A stretch of DNA of 64,000 bases from Magnolia sinica (taxonomy: Eukaryota; Streptophyta; Magnoliopsida; Magnoliales; Magnoliaceae): the NCBI RefSeq assembly GCF_029962835.1, contig NC_080582.1, positions 21,832,032 through 21,896,031 of the forward strand, in the 5' to 3' direction. Both the position numbers and the translations under genes were made by a program. Positions within the stretch are counted from its first letter, which is position 1; each line of letters starts with the position of its first letter. The notes beneath the pieces were generated by a model, which was given only the letters and a program-made list of their open reading frames with translations, ran no database searches and had not been told where the DNA came from. Shown piece after piece: positions 22,500 to 34,335 of this stretch.

Positions 22500-24687
22500 A
22501 GATGAAGGAAAACTATTCATAAGAGTATACAAGAAGATAATTTACGATGTTATTGCAAATACTCTACCCTTTCGCAATGAAATGCGTAGCGAAACGTCTT
22601 TCCCACCATTTATTTTTCCAAGAAAAATTGGTGGGAAACCTTTTAGCGACGATAATTATACCTCGTTACAAAAACGTTGACTATTTGTGATGATTTACAA
22701 TGTTGTTGCAAATGCTCTACCATTTCGCAATAAAACTACGTTTGTCGTAAAAAGTTTCAGTTGGTATTTGTCGCAACGAGTTAACATGGTCGTCGTTAAA
22801 ACAAACTATTTGTAGCGACTTTTGTGTCGTTGTAAAAAATAATATTTTGTGATGACACTCAATTCGTCACATACAGTGGACATTAGCAATGACAATTGAA
22901 ATGCGTGGCGAAACATCTTTCTTGTTATGTAATTTTCACGAAAAAATTTGGTGGGAAACATTTTAGCGACGATAATTATAGCTCGTCGCAAAAACGTCAA
23001 CTATTTACGATAATTTACAATATTGTTGCAGATACTCTAACATTTAGCAATGAAACTACATTCGTTGTAAAAAAATTCAGTTAGTATTTGTTGCAACGAA
23101 TTAACATGGTCGTCGCTAAAGCAAACTATTTGCAGTGACTTTTGTATCGTTGAAAAAAATAATATTTTACGACGATACTCAATTCGTCGCATAAAGTGGA
23201 CATTAGCGATGACAATTGAAGCGCGTGGCGAAACGTATTTCCCATCATTTAATTTTCCTGGAAAAAATTTGTAGGAAACGTTTTAGCGACGATAATTATA
23301 GCTCGTTACAAAAACGTCGACTATTTGCTTTGATTTACAATGTTGTTGCAAATACTTTACCATTTCGCAATGAAACTACATTCGTTGTAAAAAGTTTCAG
23401 TTGTATTTATTGTAACAAGTTAATTTAGTCGTTGCTAAAACAAACTATTTGCAGTGACTTTTATGTCGTTGCAAAAAATAATATTGGAAAAATTGATGGA
23501 AAATGTTTTAACGACGATAATTATAGCTCGTCGCAAAAAACATCGACTATTTACGATAATTTACATTAATGTTGTTGCAAATACTCTACCATTTCATAAT
23601 GAAACTAAATTCATTGCAAAAAGTTTCAGTAAGTATTTATCGCAATGAGTTAACATGGTCGTCGGTAAAACAAACTATTTGCAGCGATTTTTGTGTCGTT
23701 GCAAAAAATAATATTTACGACGACACTCAATTCGTCGTATAAAGTAGACATTAACGATGACGATTGAAACACGGGGCGAAATGTCTTTCCCGCTATGTAA
23801 TTTTTTCAGGAAAATTTATTGGGAAACGTTTTATCGACGATAATTATACCTCGTCACAAAAATGTCGAATATTTATGATAATTTACAATATTGTTATAGA
23901 TACTCTAACATTTCACAATGAAACCACATTCATCACCAAAAGTTTCAGTTGGTATTTGTCGCAACAAGTTAACCTGGTCGTCGATAAAATAAACTATTTG
24001 TCGCAACGAGTTAACCTGGTCGTCGCTAAAACAAAAATAATATTTTGCGACGACACTCAATTCATCACATGAAGTAGACATTAGCGATGACAATTAAAAT
24101 GCGTGGCGAAACATCTTTCCCACCATTTAATTTTCTTGGGAAAAATTGGTGGGAAATGTTTTAACGACGATAATTATAGCTCGTCACAAAAAGTCGACTA
24201 TTTGCGATGATTTATAATGTTGTTGCAAATGCTCTAACATTTCGCAATGAAACTACATTAGTCGCAAAAAGTATAATTCAGTATTTTTTACAATGAGTTG
24301 AACTAGTCGTTGTAAAAAGAACTGTGAAAAAAAAAGTCTAATGTTGTATTTTCGCAACGAGCTTAACTAGTTGTCGCAAAAGCTACTGTTTGCAACAACT
24401 TTTGTGTTGTTGTAAAATTTATTTTTTTTATGACACCTAATTTGTCACAAAAAGTGGCTATTAGTGACGACTAGTTAAGCTCGTTGTTAAAAATTCATAT
24501 GACAACTTTTCGCAACAAGTTTTGCAACGACAATTGAAGCTCGTCACAAAAAAGTTAACTATTAGGGACGATTTAAACTGTCATCGTAAATAATCTATTT
24601 TTTGTAACAACTTGAAATGTCATTGTAAAAAATTAACTTTTTGTAATAAAATTAGACTCGTTGCAAAAAGTCTAATTTGTTGTAGTG
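22500..24687. mobile_element. CACTA-type transposon end with subterminal tandem array
   Basis: The right edge is TCTAATTTGTTGTAGTG (24671-24687), whose complement begins CACTACAACAAATTAGA, a CACTA terminal repeat. Inside it are about five units of roughly 320 bp. The phrase GCGTRGCGAAACRTCTTTC recurs near 22575, 22894, 23214, 23762 and 24091. A deleted unit lies at about 23480, and weaker copies run to 24660. GCGACGA and its inverse occur many times, as expected for transposase-binding subterminal repeats. No transposase frame and no left CACTA end were seen, so it is a deleted, non-autonomous copy. Confidence 0.75.
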
Positions 24688-25784
24688 AATTTACAGCATG
24701 GATATAATACATATCTAATGACGGGCCCCCAAAGTTTTGGGCTTAAATTTGTTGAATTAATTGTTACCATTTTCAAGGTGAAACTTCTTACTCCATTCAA
24801 ACAGCTATAAAAAGTGTGATTATCTTTAATTTTACTCCCAAATGCACATGAAGTACCCTATTTCAAACAAGCCCTTAAGCTTGCGCACCGTAGACTGTCT
24901 GAGTTTTGGAATATGATGATATTTTTAAAAATCTTTTCTTCATCCTGGTCAGTTTTGAAACACGATGATTTATTTATTTTTATCTTTCCTTCATCTTGGT
25001 AAGTTACTGATGAATGGCTTGTTGTATTTTAAAAGAATTTGAAAATGAAGTATTTCAAAATTTCAAAATTCTCATTGGTTTCTTGTTTTGAAAAGTGCTT
25101 TGTTTTTAATATATCTCTTATCCTGTATCGAAAAGTACCATAAAAAAACCCAAGTATATAAGAGAGGAGTTTTGCATGGGGCTTGAGTCCCTTCTTGGGG
25201 GGCATATGAATTTGGTCCAATGGGGGGCTATGTCATTAGCCCAAAGCTATGCCATTGACCACACATGTGCGCGCACCTAGTCGGGACCTCCATAAGTATA
25301 CTCATCTTTGATTCAATGTTATTTTGTCAATTGAGTTCGATATCAAGCAAATCACTTTAGTTAAGTTTTACACGCTGGTTCGAGCTCGTGTAGAATGAAC
25401 GCATGGTTGATACCGGATAATAATCATTGTATTCTGGAGGTCAACTATCTAAGATTCCTATTGCACTTGGGACACGGTTCAAGGAGGACAAACTTGGTTT
25501 CAAGCTAAATGACCCATTCATACCTCGGCTCAAACAAATAAGTAATCTTTTCTTATTTTATTTTATTATTCAATTTTATATTTTTTCGAATATTATCTAC
25601 TGTTTTTAACACATTATTTCTAACAATCTTAAAACCAAAACTTGAATTGTTAGAAATATTAGACATCTTATTCGATATTTGGAAAAAAAAAAAAATTCTT
25701 CTTATTCTTCTTTCTATAACCAGTATTCAACTATTTTTCTAACGGGATGAAAACCAAGTTAGAACCATAACTCTATTATATTTC
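24688..25784. other. Unassigned DNA
   Basis: 24706-24740 resembles the end of a foldback right arm, so the CACTA element may have landed in one. 25616-25655 has a TTTCTAACAA...TTGTTAGAAA hairpin. No gene supported. Confidence 0.4.
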
Positions 25785-26215
25785 ATGGCTACCATCACAA
25801 TCAACCCTACAACTGAATTGTCCGAATTTGAATCGTTCACTAGATAGAATTTCATATGATGGAAACAAAAAATCAATTTTGCACTGGAAATATTAAAGGT
25901 TTATTTATTTATTTTTTATTTACAATCTTTCGTATTCATTTATAATTGATCCAACCAACGAAAATGAATTTAGAGATGCCAATAAATGTAAACATTATAT
26001 CATAAATACATTATCCGATGAATTATATGACATCTATGTTTCTTATGAATCTACTGAGGATATTTGGACTGTACTAGAAAAGAAATATGTCTTTAAAAAT
26101 GAAGGGTCTAACAAACTATCGCAAATTTCCTTCATAATGAAATGAAAGACGATAAACATTTTGCAAACCAGACTCATGATTATCATAATCAGGTACATGA
26201 ACTAATAGTAGAGCC
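25785..26215 (+). pseudogene. gag: Ty1/copia gag fragment
   Basis: From an ATG at 25785 the frame reads MATITINPTTELSEFESFTR, then runs through frameshifts and stops into the conserved UBN2-type gag core. Runs such as HYIINTLSDELYDIY and STEDIWTVLEKKY lie near 25990-26090. This would be the particle protein of a copia element. It ends abruptly at about 26215, where sequence of a different copia element on the other strand begins. No primer site or LTR was found upstream. Confidence 0.72.
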
Positions 26216-26740
26216 TTTAGTATGTCGATCTCAGACATGTTATGACTAATGATAAGCATGTCATCAACATATATATCAAGATAATAAACTTCTCATCACT
26301 TAGTGTCATGTAATAAACGCAATGATTATACTCACTCCTGGTAAACTTCTGATTCACTATGAAAGAATCAAATTTTTTATACCACTGCCTAGGCTACTGT
26401 TTCAGGCCGTGCAATGACTTCTTTAACCTTCAAATCTTGTTCTTTGCCCCTTGTGTTTCGAAACCTTTTGGTTACTTCATGTAAATATGCTCTTCCAATT
26501 CTCTATGCTGGAAGACATTTTTTACATCCATTTATTCCAGCTCGAGATCGCATTGGACAGCCAGCGCCAACATGAATCTGATAGATACTTGATTCACCAT
26601 AGGTGTGAATATCTCAGTGAAGTTAACACCTTCTCCCTGAGCATATCTCTTCGCTATCAACCTTGCCTTGTACTTATCATATCTCTTCTTGAAGATCCAC
26701 TTGCACCCGATCATTTTTCAGTCGATGGAAAGCTCTACTA
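26216..26740 (-). pseudogene. Copia reverse transcriptase fragment
   Basis: The minus-strand text includes MIGCKWIFKKRYDKYKARLI, AQGEGVNFTEIFTPMV and DLELE. After frame changes comes DIYVDDMLIISHN at about 26245-26285, so the YVDD catalytic box is kept. The domain is cut off soon after. It would make cDNA in cytoplasmic particles. Frameshifts make this copy inactive. Confidence 0.82.
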
Positions 26741-27990
26741 GCTCCCACGTCTCATTCTTGTACAATGAGTCTATCTCATCATTCATCACTGCTTTCCACT
26801 TTTCGGTATCTACATTGTCAAGAGCCTCTCAAAAAGTATACGAATCTCCCTCATATGTAATAAGGGCAAATGCGACATTTAAGTCATTCATGTATCTCGT
26901 CGGTAACCTACGATCTCTTGGCGAATTCCTTCTCATAGGTGGCCTCTCCACCTGCTCCTGTACATCTGTCTGCATCTCTGTATCAACTCGTGTCTTATCT
27001 CTGTCTAACTGGATGTCCATAACCAACCTTTTAGCTTACTTATACTCATCTTTACAGAATAAGGATCCATCGTCAAATTTAACGTCACAACTAACGATGA
27101 TTTTTCGTGTGACCCAGTTATACAGCCTATACCCCTTCACACATTACCATAACCGATAAAGATGTACTCTTTAATCCTTTGGTCTAGCTAATCTATCTAA
27201 ATTGATGGTACATGAGAGTTAGCATCACAACCAAATACTCGCAGCCTGAGTAGTCTACCTACTGACACTTCACACTTCCTCTGGAATTTTACAATCAATA
27301 TGCATAGAAGGGGACCGATTCACTAAGTAACAAGCCATGCTAATGGTCTCAGTGCACAATTCCTTACCCAACCTAGCATTTCTCATCACGCCTGATCACG
27401 CAATGGGCCCTTTCCAACAGAGACCGATTCATCCACTCAGCCACACCATTATGCTTTGGTGTGTGGTGCACTGTGTTGTGCTTCATAATCCATTCATCCT
27501 TACAATAACAATTAAAATCCCCAAAAGTGAATTCCCCACATTTATTTATCCTCAACAAATTCACATTTCACCCTAACTATTTTTCCACCATCGCTTTCCA
27601 CTGTTTGAAATTGATGAAAACATCAGATTTATTTTACATTGAATAAACCCACACTTTTCTGGAATAGTTATCGATGAACATAAGAAACTATGACGACCCT
27701 CCACTAGAAACTATGGGCGACAGCCCTTATACGTCATAATGCACATGTCTATAACCTCTTTACAAACATTTTTTCTAGATTTAAAAGACAGCCTCGACTA
27801 TTTACCACATATATAATGTTCACATACACTAAAATCGATACTTTTAAAAACTGGAATCAAACAATGGTCAGAAAGTACATTCATCTCCCGCTCGCTCATG
27901 TGGCTCAAGTGTGCATGCCACATGCGTGCAGACGTGAAATCCACTATAAATGTTGCAGCTTAACCTAATGATGTACTCCCGATCAAACTA
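26741..27990 (-). pseudogene. Copia integrase and linker, degenerate
   Basis: The linker reads RRNSPRDRRLPTRYMNDLN (26829-27026). The integrase core includes CGEFTFGDFNCYCKDEW and HTPKHNGVAEWMNRSLLERA (27373-27564), and FIDNYSRKVWVYSM near 27640-27690. The catalytic Glu region is kept. The second catalytic Asp region reads LRINKCGEF, where copia elements have an Asp before N-G-G-E-F. Several frameshifts and stops break the frame. Confidence 0.75.
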
Positions 27991-28024
27991 TGAAGGTTTC
28001 CAATATTCCTCTACACATTCATGA

Positions 28025-28372
28025 CTAGAGTGCCCCCTTTGAAACTTTGAGGACACGATAAAAACTGATGAATTTGCACCTAAGTTCCTTGAGTGTTCCT
28101 AGAGATATCATACTCTTCCTCAAATCAGGAACTTGTCTCACTTCGATCAAGATAAGTTCAATGGCATCAAACATCTTGATAGACAACAATCTAACGTTTA
28201 CTACTTTACAGGCATTATCATTACCCATAAACACTTGGCCACCATCGCACTTATTGTAACTGGTGAACCAACTCCTATGAGGGGTCATGTTATACAAAGC
28301 TTCTATATCCAAAATTTGTTCTGCATCGAAGTACTCGAATTTTGATGAAGTTATCATGGCACTATCACTCAT
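28025..28372 (-). pseudogene. Copia protease segment with altered active site
   Basis: Reads LDIEALYNMTPHRSWFTSYN then VRLLSIKMFDAIELILIEVR. The copia protease active site is normally L-D-S-G-A-S-x-H; here the three residues after Asp are changed. The downstream VPDLRKSMISLGTLKELRC is typical. It would process gag-pol. Confidence 0.75.
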
Positions 28373-28429
28373 CTCTTCATTGGATTTTGTAGTGTTAGCT
28401 TCCCAAGAAGAACTATCTAAATTCTCATT

Positions 28430-29174
28430 TCTCGATTTAGAATTCTAACAATCCTTCTTCATGTGCCCAACCTTGCCACAATTTCAACACTTCTACTTTC
28501 CTTCACCATTGCCCTTGGATTTGTACATAGATCGTGAAGATCCACTGTCACACTCAAAATTTTTTCCCCTCGTAACCAGTGCATTTGTAGGAGCACCCAC
28601 ATCATTATTTTTTTTTCTCATCACCTTCGACTGAAGGGTTGAGATAATAGTCTCAACCCTAATGGTCATTCTTCTAGTGCACAAAAAGTTCTTAAATGAC
28701 TCATACGAAGTTGTGAGAGAATTCAATAGTATACATGCCTGATCTTAATCTTTCATCGTCTCTTCTACATTCAACAGTTTTCAAATCAACCTATTGAAGT
28801 TACTGATGTGAGCCTCAACGCTAGCTCCCTCCTTCATCTTCAAATTGAACAACTGTAGCTTTAAGTATAAATGATTCTGAAGAGATTTCTTCGTATAGAT
28901 ATTCTATGATTTCGCCCATATACTTGTAATTTTTTTGATCTTTCATAGATATTGTATAATTTCGCCCATATACTTGCTGTAGTTTTCTCTCTTATGACAT
29001 TAAAGAGGACCTCATCCGTTAAGCATAATTGGATAAAGATTCTAACTTTCTTATCTATCTCATTATATTCTTCTTTTGTCATAGATTTTGGTGGTTTTTC
29101 AACTAAGATATCGTTCATCTTAACTTTCCGTAATTCAAAATTGTTTTGACCTTGAATTTCGGGTTAGATGTCAT
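28430..29174 (-). pseudogene. gag: Copia gag with CCHC knuckle, frameshifted
   Basis: The start codon is probably at 29174. A frameshift follows soon after. The frame then reads MNDILVEKPPKSMTKEEYNE and KVRIFIQLCLTDEVLFNVIR (29118-28861). The next part reads MNSLTTSYESFKNFLCTRRM (28726). A CCHC knuckle with GKVGHMKKDC lies at about 28490-28445, with a stop just before it. Copia gag packages the RNA. The frame is broken in at least two places. Confidence 0.78.
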
Positions 29175-29214
29175 TAATACGTTGCTTTCAGATTCGACTT
29201 GCCTCCCAACATTA

Positions 29215-29226
29215 GCTTTGATACCA
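29215..29226 (-). other. Primer binding site, initiator tRNA-Met type
   Basis: The complement reads TGGTATCAAAGC, one base from the common copia primer site. It places the end of the 5' LTR at about 29229. Confidence 0.82.
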
Positions 29227-29228
29227 CT

Positions 29229-29650
29229 TATTGGAGAATTGCGGAAGCACGTGAAGATGAATCAAGCAAGGTACACATAATAGCACAACCAAGTCCAAAT
29301 AAGAACAATCCGAATTTTATGTAGTAAAGCCCTTGCGGGAAAAAACCACGGCACAAAGCGACGAGTAATGCATTATGAAAGTAGAAATTACAAGAGATAA
29401 AGTCTTACCGATTGGAACAAGCTTCGATTCTACTCCACAAGCCCTAGTTATGCCCTTGAACCCTAAGGAATGAATTAGAAATTCTTAAAACACCATCTCT
29501 CATCCCAAATCCCTATTACACCCAATACATAAACTATTATAACCGGAATAGGAAACAAATCCTGCGCTTACACAATTCTACGCGCTCACTCGATGAGACC
29601 TTCGATGGCATCAATAGACCTATTGTTGATAGATTTAAGGCATCAACAAC
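29229..29650 (-). repeat. 5' LTR of the minus-strand copia element, limits approximate
   Basis: Lies directly upstream of the primer site on the minus strand. No second LTR exists to fix its outer edge; foldback sequence begins at about 29651. Confidence 0.5.
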
Positions 29651-30022
29651 ATATAGGCCCACCATTATGTACTTGTTTTATGGACACCATCCAATTTTCA
29701 AAATCATGTTAAGACAAGCTAAAAACTATGAGGTAAATGCAAATATCAAGTGGGCCACATCATAGGAAATAGCGATTGAACTCCCACCATTAAAAACTTC
29801 CTAGGGACTATAAATGTTTTGGATCAAGCTGATATTTGTGTGATTGAAAATAAACATCATAGTGGGCCCTAAAAAATTTTAATTGTGGGTGTTCAATTAC
29901 TGTTGTTTATTGTGGTGTGGTTTACCTTAGATTTGGATCTGCTTAATTTTTAGGCTCACACCCTCAAAAGAGCTGGCAAGATGGATGAATTGCATGGATG
30001 AAACACAAAATTTTCTGGGGGC
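29651..30022. repeat. Foldback copy 5
   Basis: GGCCCACCATTATGTACTTG and AAGTGGGCCACATCATAGGA on the left, GTGGTGTGGTTTACCTTAGA on the right, and a loop with TTTGGATCAAGCTGATATTT. The outer right arm is worn. Confidence 0.75.
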
Positions 30023-30151
30023 ATATAAAGCATCAATTCCATGCTCAGAGGGACGGTGTGCCCTCTGCTTCCTGCTTTCTCTTTTGCTTGGGTCTTTTCT
30101 TTGGGAGTGGATCAGGTGCAGCCCCCGCCCCACCCAATAAGTGCAACCCTT

Positions 30152-30572
30152 AATATGGGGCCGCCTTAATGCATATCCATACATGCTGTTCATCTGTTTC
30201 TCTCTGCCATTTTAGGAAATAAGCCTAGAAACGAAGAAGTTCCAAATCTTAGGTGTATATATTATAGGAAACAATGGTGATGGACGCTTTACTATTAAAA
30301 ACTTCCTAAGACCCATCCAACCTTTTGATAAGTTCAAATAAATCTGGATGAAGATAAAAACTAAAAAAAAAAAAACAAAAAAAAAGCTGGATAGAAAACT
30401 TTCATGGCCCAGTAAAGGCCAATCACCATTATTTCTTATGTTACGGTCCACCAGAGAGTAGATCTGCTTCATTTTTGGTGTATGCCCTAAAATTATCTGG
30501 TAAAACAGATGGACGGCATTGATATAGAATTAGTAGATAAAGGTGGGCACTACAGTAAGGGCCTCACCTAGT
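30152..30572. repeat. Foldback copy 6, diverged
   Basis: Loop CATCCAACCTTTTGATAAGT, right arm TACGGTCCACCAGAGAGTAG, then GATGGACGGCATTGATAT. The left arm is weak. An A-rich run interrupts the loop at about 30364. Confidence 0.65.
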
Positions 30573-30604
30573 ACCCTCTCCTTTTCATCGGACGCGGATT
30601 TCCT

Positions 30605-31000
30605 GTTGAGTTCCCACGCGCTATGATGTTTGTGAGAAATCTACCATGTCCATCCGTTAGATCATTTTACGACATCCCACTAGAACTGAGTAAGATCCAA
30701 AAGTAGGATGAGCTGCACACGGAGGAAAAACTGGGAAAAGAAATTTCTACCGTTGAAACCTTTTTAAGTTTCACCTTGATTTTTATATGACATCCAAACC
30801 ATTAAAAGTTCATTACCACTTGAATGAACTGAAAACACAAAAACTTAGCCTGATGCAAAACTTTTGTAAACGTGCAAATGTTTCAAATACGTGGTTGCTC
30901 AATCCCCACGGTTTCCTCTCGTGTGGTACACTTGAGCCTTGGATTCGGCTCAGTTTTGGTTGAATCTCCTAAAATGGATGAACGGAGTGGATTTCCCAGC
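30605..31000. repeat. Foldback copy 7, second subtype
   Basis: Starts GATTTCCTGTTGAGTTCCCA; the right arm ends GGATTTCCCAGCGCAGGAAATC, giving an inverted GATTTCCTG and GGAAATCCA pair. The loop is TATGACATCCAAACCATTAA. A partial sister is at 47590-47840. Confidence 0.72.
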
Positions 31001-31332
31001 GCAGGAAATCAGCTCCCCTTTTCATCGTGGGATGCTTTTTCGGGATGCTTTTTCTTCTGCTTTGGGTCTTTAATTACCCCCTTTTCATCGTGGGACGCCT
31101 TTTCTTCGGCTTTTTGGATATTTTCATTATCTTGTTTTTAAATTTTATAAAAAAAAAAAAAAAAAAACGTTTGCTTGGTCTTTTCCTCTTTCTTCTTTTT
31201 ATCATGCGTCTTTACAGTAAGATTAGCTTTGTCTCCAAACTTTGCTAGGTGACACATCTTTTAGCATTAAAGCACGTTCATATAATTGATGAGGTCTATC
31301 TCTTTTAATTTCAACCTTACAATATTCAAGTC
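31001..31332. other. T-rich spacer with a 62-bp direct repeat
   Basis: CCCCTTTTCATCGTGGGA occurs at 31015 and 31077, each followed by related CTTTTTCTTC sequence. A poly-A run (about 31149-31167) follows. No gene seen. Confidence 0.6.
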
Positions 31333-31720
31333 CTTTGGGCCCACCATGTTCTATATGCGAAATACACTAAGAGGTTTGATTTTTCAAAAAATTTGAAAAT
31401 ATTTGTGTTTTATGGATGGAATCAACGGGTATTTTATCCTCAAAACCTGGTTCAAAAAGAGCTAACTCAAATTTATGGGCTCCACCATAAGGGACCCACG
31501 TTGATGTTGGTTTGTCATCTAACTTGTTTGTAAGATCACAGGGACAAGGATAAGGGATAACAACAATATCAGCTTGATCCAAAATTTTTAGGGCTCCAGG
31601 GAGTTTTCAACACTAGGCGTTCATTTCCCACTATTTCCTATGATGTAGCCCACTTGAGCTTTGGACCTGCTTCATTTATTGGTTCATGCCCTAAAATGTG
31701 TGATGCCTCAGTTGAAAGAT
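31333..31720. repeat. Foldback copy 8, part of a local duplication
   Basis: TTGGGCCCACCATGTTCTAT on the left, GATGTAGCCCACTTGAGCTT on the right. 31376-31710 is closely matched by 47900-48245. Confidence 0.75.
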
Positions 31721-32036
31721 AACAACCCTTCCATATTTAAAGCATGAGCCGGTCAAAAAAGAGCATGTTCATGCATAGTTACACGTGGACATGGTAGGTT
31801 TGAGATCCAATCCATCCATCACCATGCCCTAGCCTAAGAATCAGGTCGTTCCACTCATCAAGTAAGCTACAGTTTGTAAAACAAAGTGCAAAACTATGAA
31901 TGAAGTTTTTACCAACCGATCCACCTGTTTCCATTGTTGGGGCACAAGTGTTAATTGAACAAAATTCCATCTTGGGAAAATATGTACAATGTCGGACTAG
32001 CCTGATGGATGGATTATATCTTGTGTAAACACATGT
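31721..32036. other. Unassigned DNA
   Basis: 31721-31770 matches 55795-55855 (TATTTAAAGCAT, AAAAAAGAGCATG). The rest is not recognised. Confidence 0.4.
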
Positions 32037-32684
32037 ATGGCATGTGTAGGAGTTTTACTTACCAAGCGAGTAGAAAGACATACCACACCCGTTGATGAAT
32101 TTGAGACTCCTGGCGCCATTCTTTCTTCTCCCACTCGAGAGGCAGAGGGTCAGATTATAGCTATGGCTCCTCTTACTACTGATCGATCTACAACTGCAAT
32201 TTCTCCTGCTGCGGGACAGAATTCAGTTGTGGTCTCTCCCGTGACTCGTTCACGAGCCAAATCTTTATCTCCCAAAGTTTTAGCGCAGCAATATCCTTCT
32301 CTTTCTCTGAGCGTTTGTCTTCTTCCCGTAAAGACTGCTTATAAGGGAAAACAAACCGCTTCTGAAGAAGATAGTTCATCAGATTATTCTGCAAATACTT
32401 CAATCAGCGAAACATCTTCTTCTACTAGCCTGACCGATGAAGGGAACATTTTATTAGATGATAATTAAGAAGTGGATGTCTGCGAGGAAGGCAAGGTCAG
32501 AGCTGATATTCCAACTACCGAAATCCAAACAGGTCACCCTGATACCTCTACTCCAGTTAGAGCGGCTTTTCTCGAAGAGGAACAACTTGATTACGAGGGT
32601 TTAAGCTGCTCTCCGGGTGCAAACATTTTCATTTCTTCTGATGCCTCATATTCCCCTTACATTGTGGAAGTTGCTTCATCATAA
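32037..32684 (+). pseudogene. Unknown Ser/Thr-rich acidic open frame with one in-frame stop
   Basis: A frame of 216 codons is interrupted by a single TAA at 32466-32468. The N-terminal half contains VVSPVTRSRAKSLSPKVLAQ, then a Ser-rich acidic stretch (SEEDSSSDYSANTSISETSS). The C-terminal half is acidic and ends at TAA 32682. There is no domain, signal peptide or membrane segment that I recognise. It is flanked by foldback arms, and no copy lies in the paralogous DNA at 48.2 kb, so it looks inserted. The TRSRAK-type start recalls low-complexity N-termini in some retroelement gag proteins. That is a guess. It could also be a fortuitous open frame. Confidence 0.35.
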
Positions 32685-32689
32685 ACTTC

Positions 32690-32900
32690 TCCCCAAGAAG
32701 TTTCCAATGGAAAGGCATCCAATTCCCACTATTTCATGTAGTGTTGCGTGCTCACTCGCGCCTTGGATTTGCCTCTTTATTTTTTTCTTTATTTTCTTCT
32801 TTTTTTAGTTTTCTTTTTTGTCTCGTGCCCTAAGATGGTATGAAAAAATGGATGGATGGTGTGGGTCTGATGCATACATTATGATGGGCCAAACGGATGC
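32690..32900. repeat. Foldback copy 9, right arm
   Basis: Runs from AAGAAGTTTCCAATGGAAAG to ATTATGATGGGCC. It matches 48920-49090. The left arm has been replaced by the unknown open frame and its flank. Confidence 0.7.
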
Positions 32901-32994
32901 TCCACATGTAAATACTTCTCGTTTTCCTCTCTCAACATAGAATGTGCTGCACCACATAGCAAGCAAAGCACCGTAATTTCTCTACTTGTAAATT

Positions 32995-33327
32995 TTATGT
33001 GGGCCCACGATAATATATTTCCTAGATCCACACTGTCTATACATTTTTTAAGATCATTCTAGGGCATGAGCTCACAAATAAGGCAAATCCAAAGCTAAAG
33101 TGGTCCACACCATAGTAAATAGTAGAAATTGATGCTACCGTTGAAAACTTCTTTATGCCACAGAAGGCTATGATTAAGCTGATATATGTATTTTACCCTC
33201 ATCCAGGTATATGTGACTATGGACAAGTTAGATTGAGAGTAAGCTCATGGTTGGCCTTAGGATGGTTTCAATGGTAGTCTGTTTAATCCCCATTGCTTTC
33301 TATGGTGTGATCCACTTGAGCCTTGGC
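32995..33327. repeat. Foldback copy 10
   Basis: GTGGGCCCACGATAATATAT, AAAGTGGTCCACACCATAGT, loop TGATTAAGCTGATATATGTA, right arm ATGGTGTGATCCACTTGAGC. Paralogue of 49145-49480. Confidence 0.8.
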
Positions 33328-34335
33328 AACCATTAGATGTGCAATTGTGCAATCTTACGTTATGGGTATGGCCAAAAACTCAAGATGACCTGTGATTTAG
33401 GTGGGCCACACCAAGAAAAATAATTGGGAGAGAGATGTCCACCATTTTATATTTATAGTGTCCATTATGATCATTATATAAAATCCACTCCAACCATTGG
33501 ATACCAAACCAAAACTTAGGGATGGAGCCCAAACATCAGGCCCATCCAATATTCATATGGGCCAAAAAGAGGAAAACATTTTGGAGGATGATTGTTGCCC
33601 TTTGCACTGTTTACAATATTGTGGTCCAACTAAAATACGGACAGGGCTGATTTTTTAGCGCTGAGCCTAATGCGGATGAGTCACCAGATGGTCGGGTGGA
33701 TTTTACATAAACACCATAGTAGGGCCATGCCAGCGGCAACCCTTTTCCTTACATAAAATAACTTTCCCTCCCTGTAGTAACGGTGTAAGAATGGGGCGGC
33801 AACCCTTTTCCTTACCGAAAGTAACTTTTCCTTCCTATAAGATCTTGAAATAATTAAAAATTTATACTTTGAAATGATTAAAAATTTAAAATTTCTTTCA
33901 AAACTTTCAAATGGGCCAAGCCGGGCTAACAGGCTTTTGAACATCTTAGTCTAAGATTGACTTAATTTAGAAATGGGCCTTATATTTAAACCCGAGCCTT
34001 ACCCTCAGTTCGGATAATGCCATCCAAGACCAGCCTGAGATGGGCCAGGCCCAAAAGCCTGACTAGATTGCGCCCTGATTTGAGCCAGAGCCAGTCCATC
34101 ATCGCCCTTTTGATTTGCCCAAACCCACCGCTATCCTCGATAAACACTAACTCAGCTCATATCGCTGACATCGCTCCCATGCATTGGCCAGAATGACCTG
34201 GCCAATGGCCCAGCTAGTCCCTGAATCATGGGACTCGTGTATCTGTTTTAAACATCCAAATCTTTTCTTACGTGGTCACATGAAGAAATACGGCATTCTA
34301 TGCTGCAAAGGCTTATGGAACGAATCAAAGTATAT
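33328..34335. repeat. Local duplicate of 53030-54700
   Basis: Long ordered similarity, for example TTGGAGGATGATTGTTGCCC at about 33580 against the same phrase near 53272. CAACCCTTTTCCTTAC appears in both, and the closing CATTCTATGCTG block in both. The similarity resumes after the retroelement array at 45411. No gene seen. Confidence 0.78.
34233..34335. repeat. 103-bp direct repeat, left flank of the array
   Basis: ACTCGTGTATCTG through CAAAGTATAT, identical base for base to 45308-45410. The paralogue near 54640-54700 has this segment once, so it was duplicated when the array arrived. Confidence 0.92.

Larger units (their letters stand above)
26216..29650 (-). mobile_element. Degenerate Ty1/copia element, 3' truncated
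   Basis: On the minus strand the order is LTR (from about 29650), primer site (29226-29215), gag, CCHC knuckle, protease, integrase, RT. Integrase before RT is the copia order. The element stops inside RT at about 26216, with no RNase H and no 3' LTR. Confidence 0.85.

Noticed and set aside
22575..24110. Regularly spaced repeats that might suggest a CRISPR array
   Set aside because: Units are about 320 bp and similar along their whole length, lie in plant nuclear DNA, and lead to a CACTA terminus.
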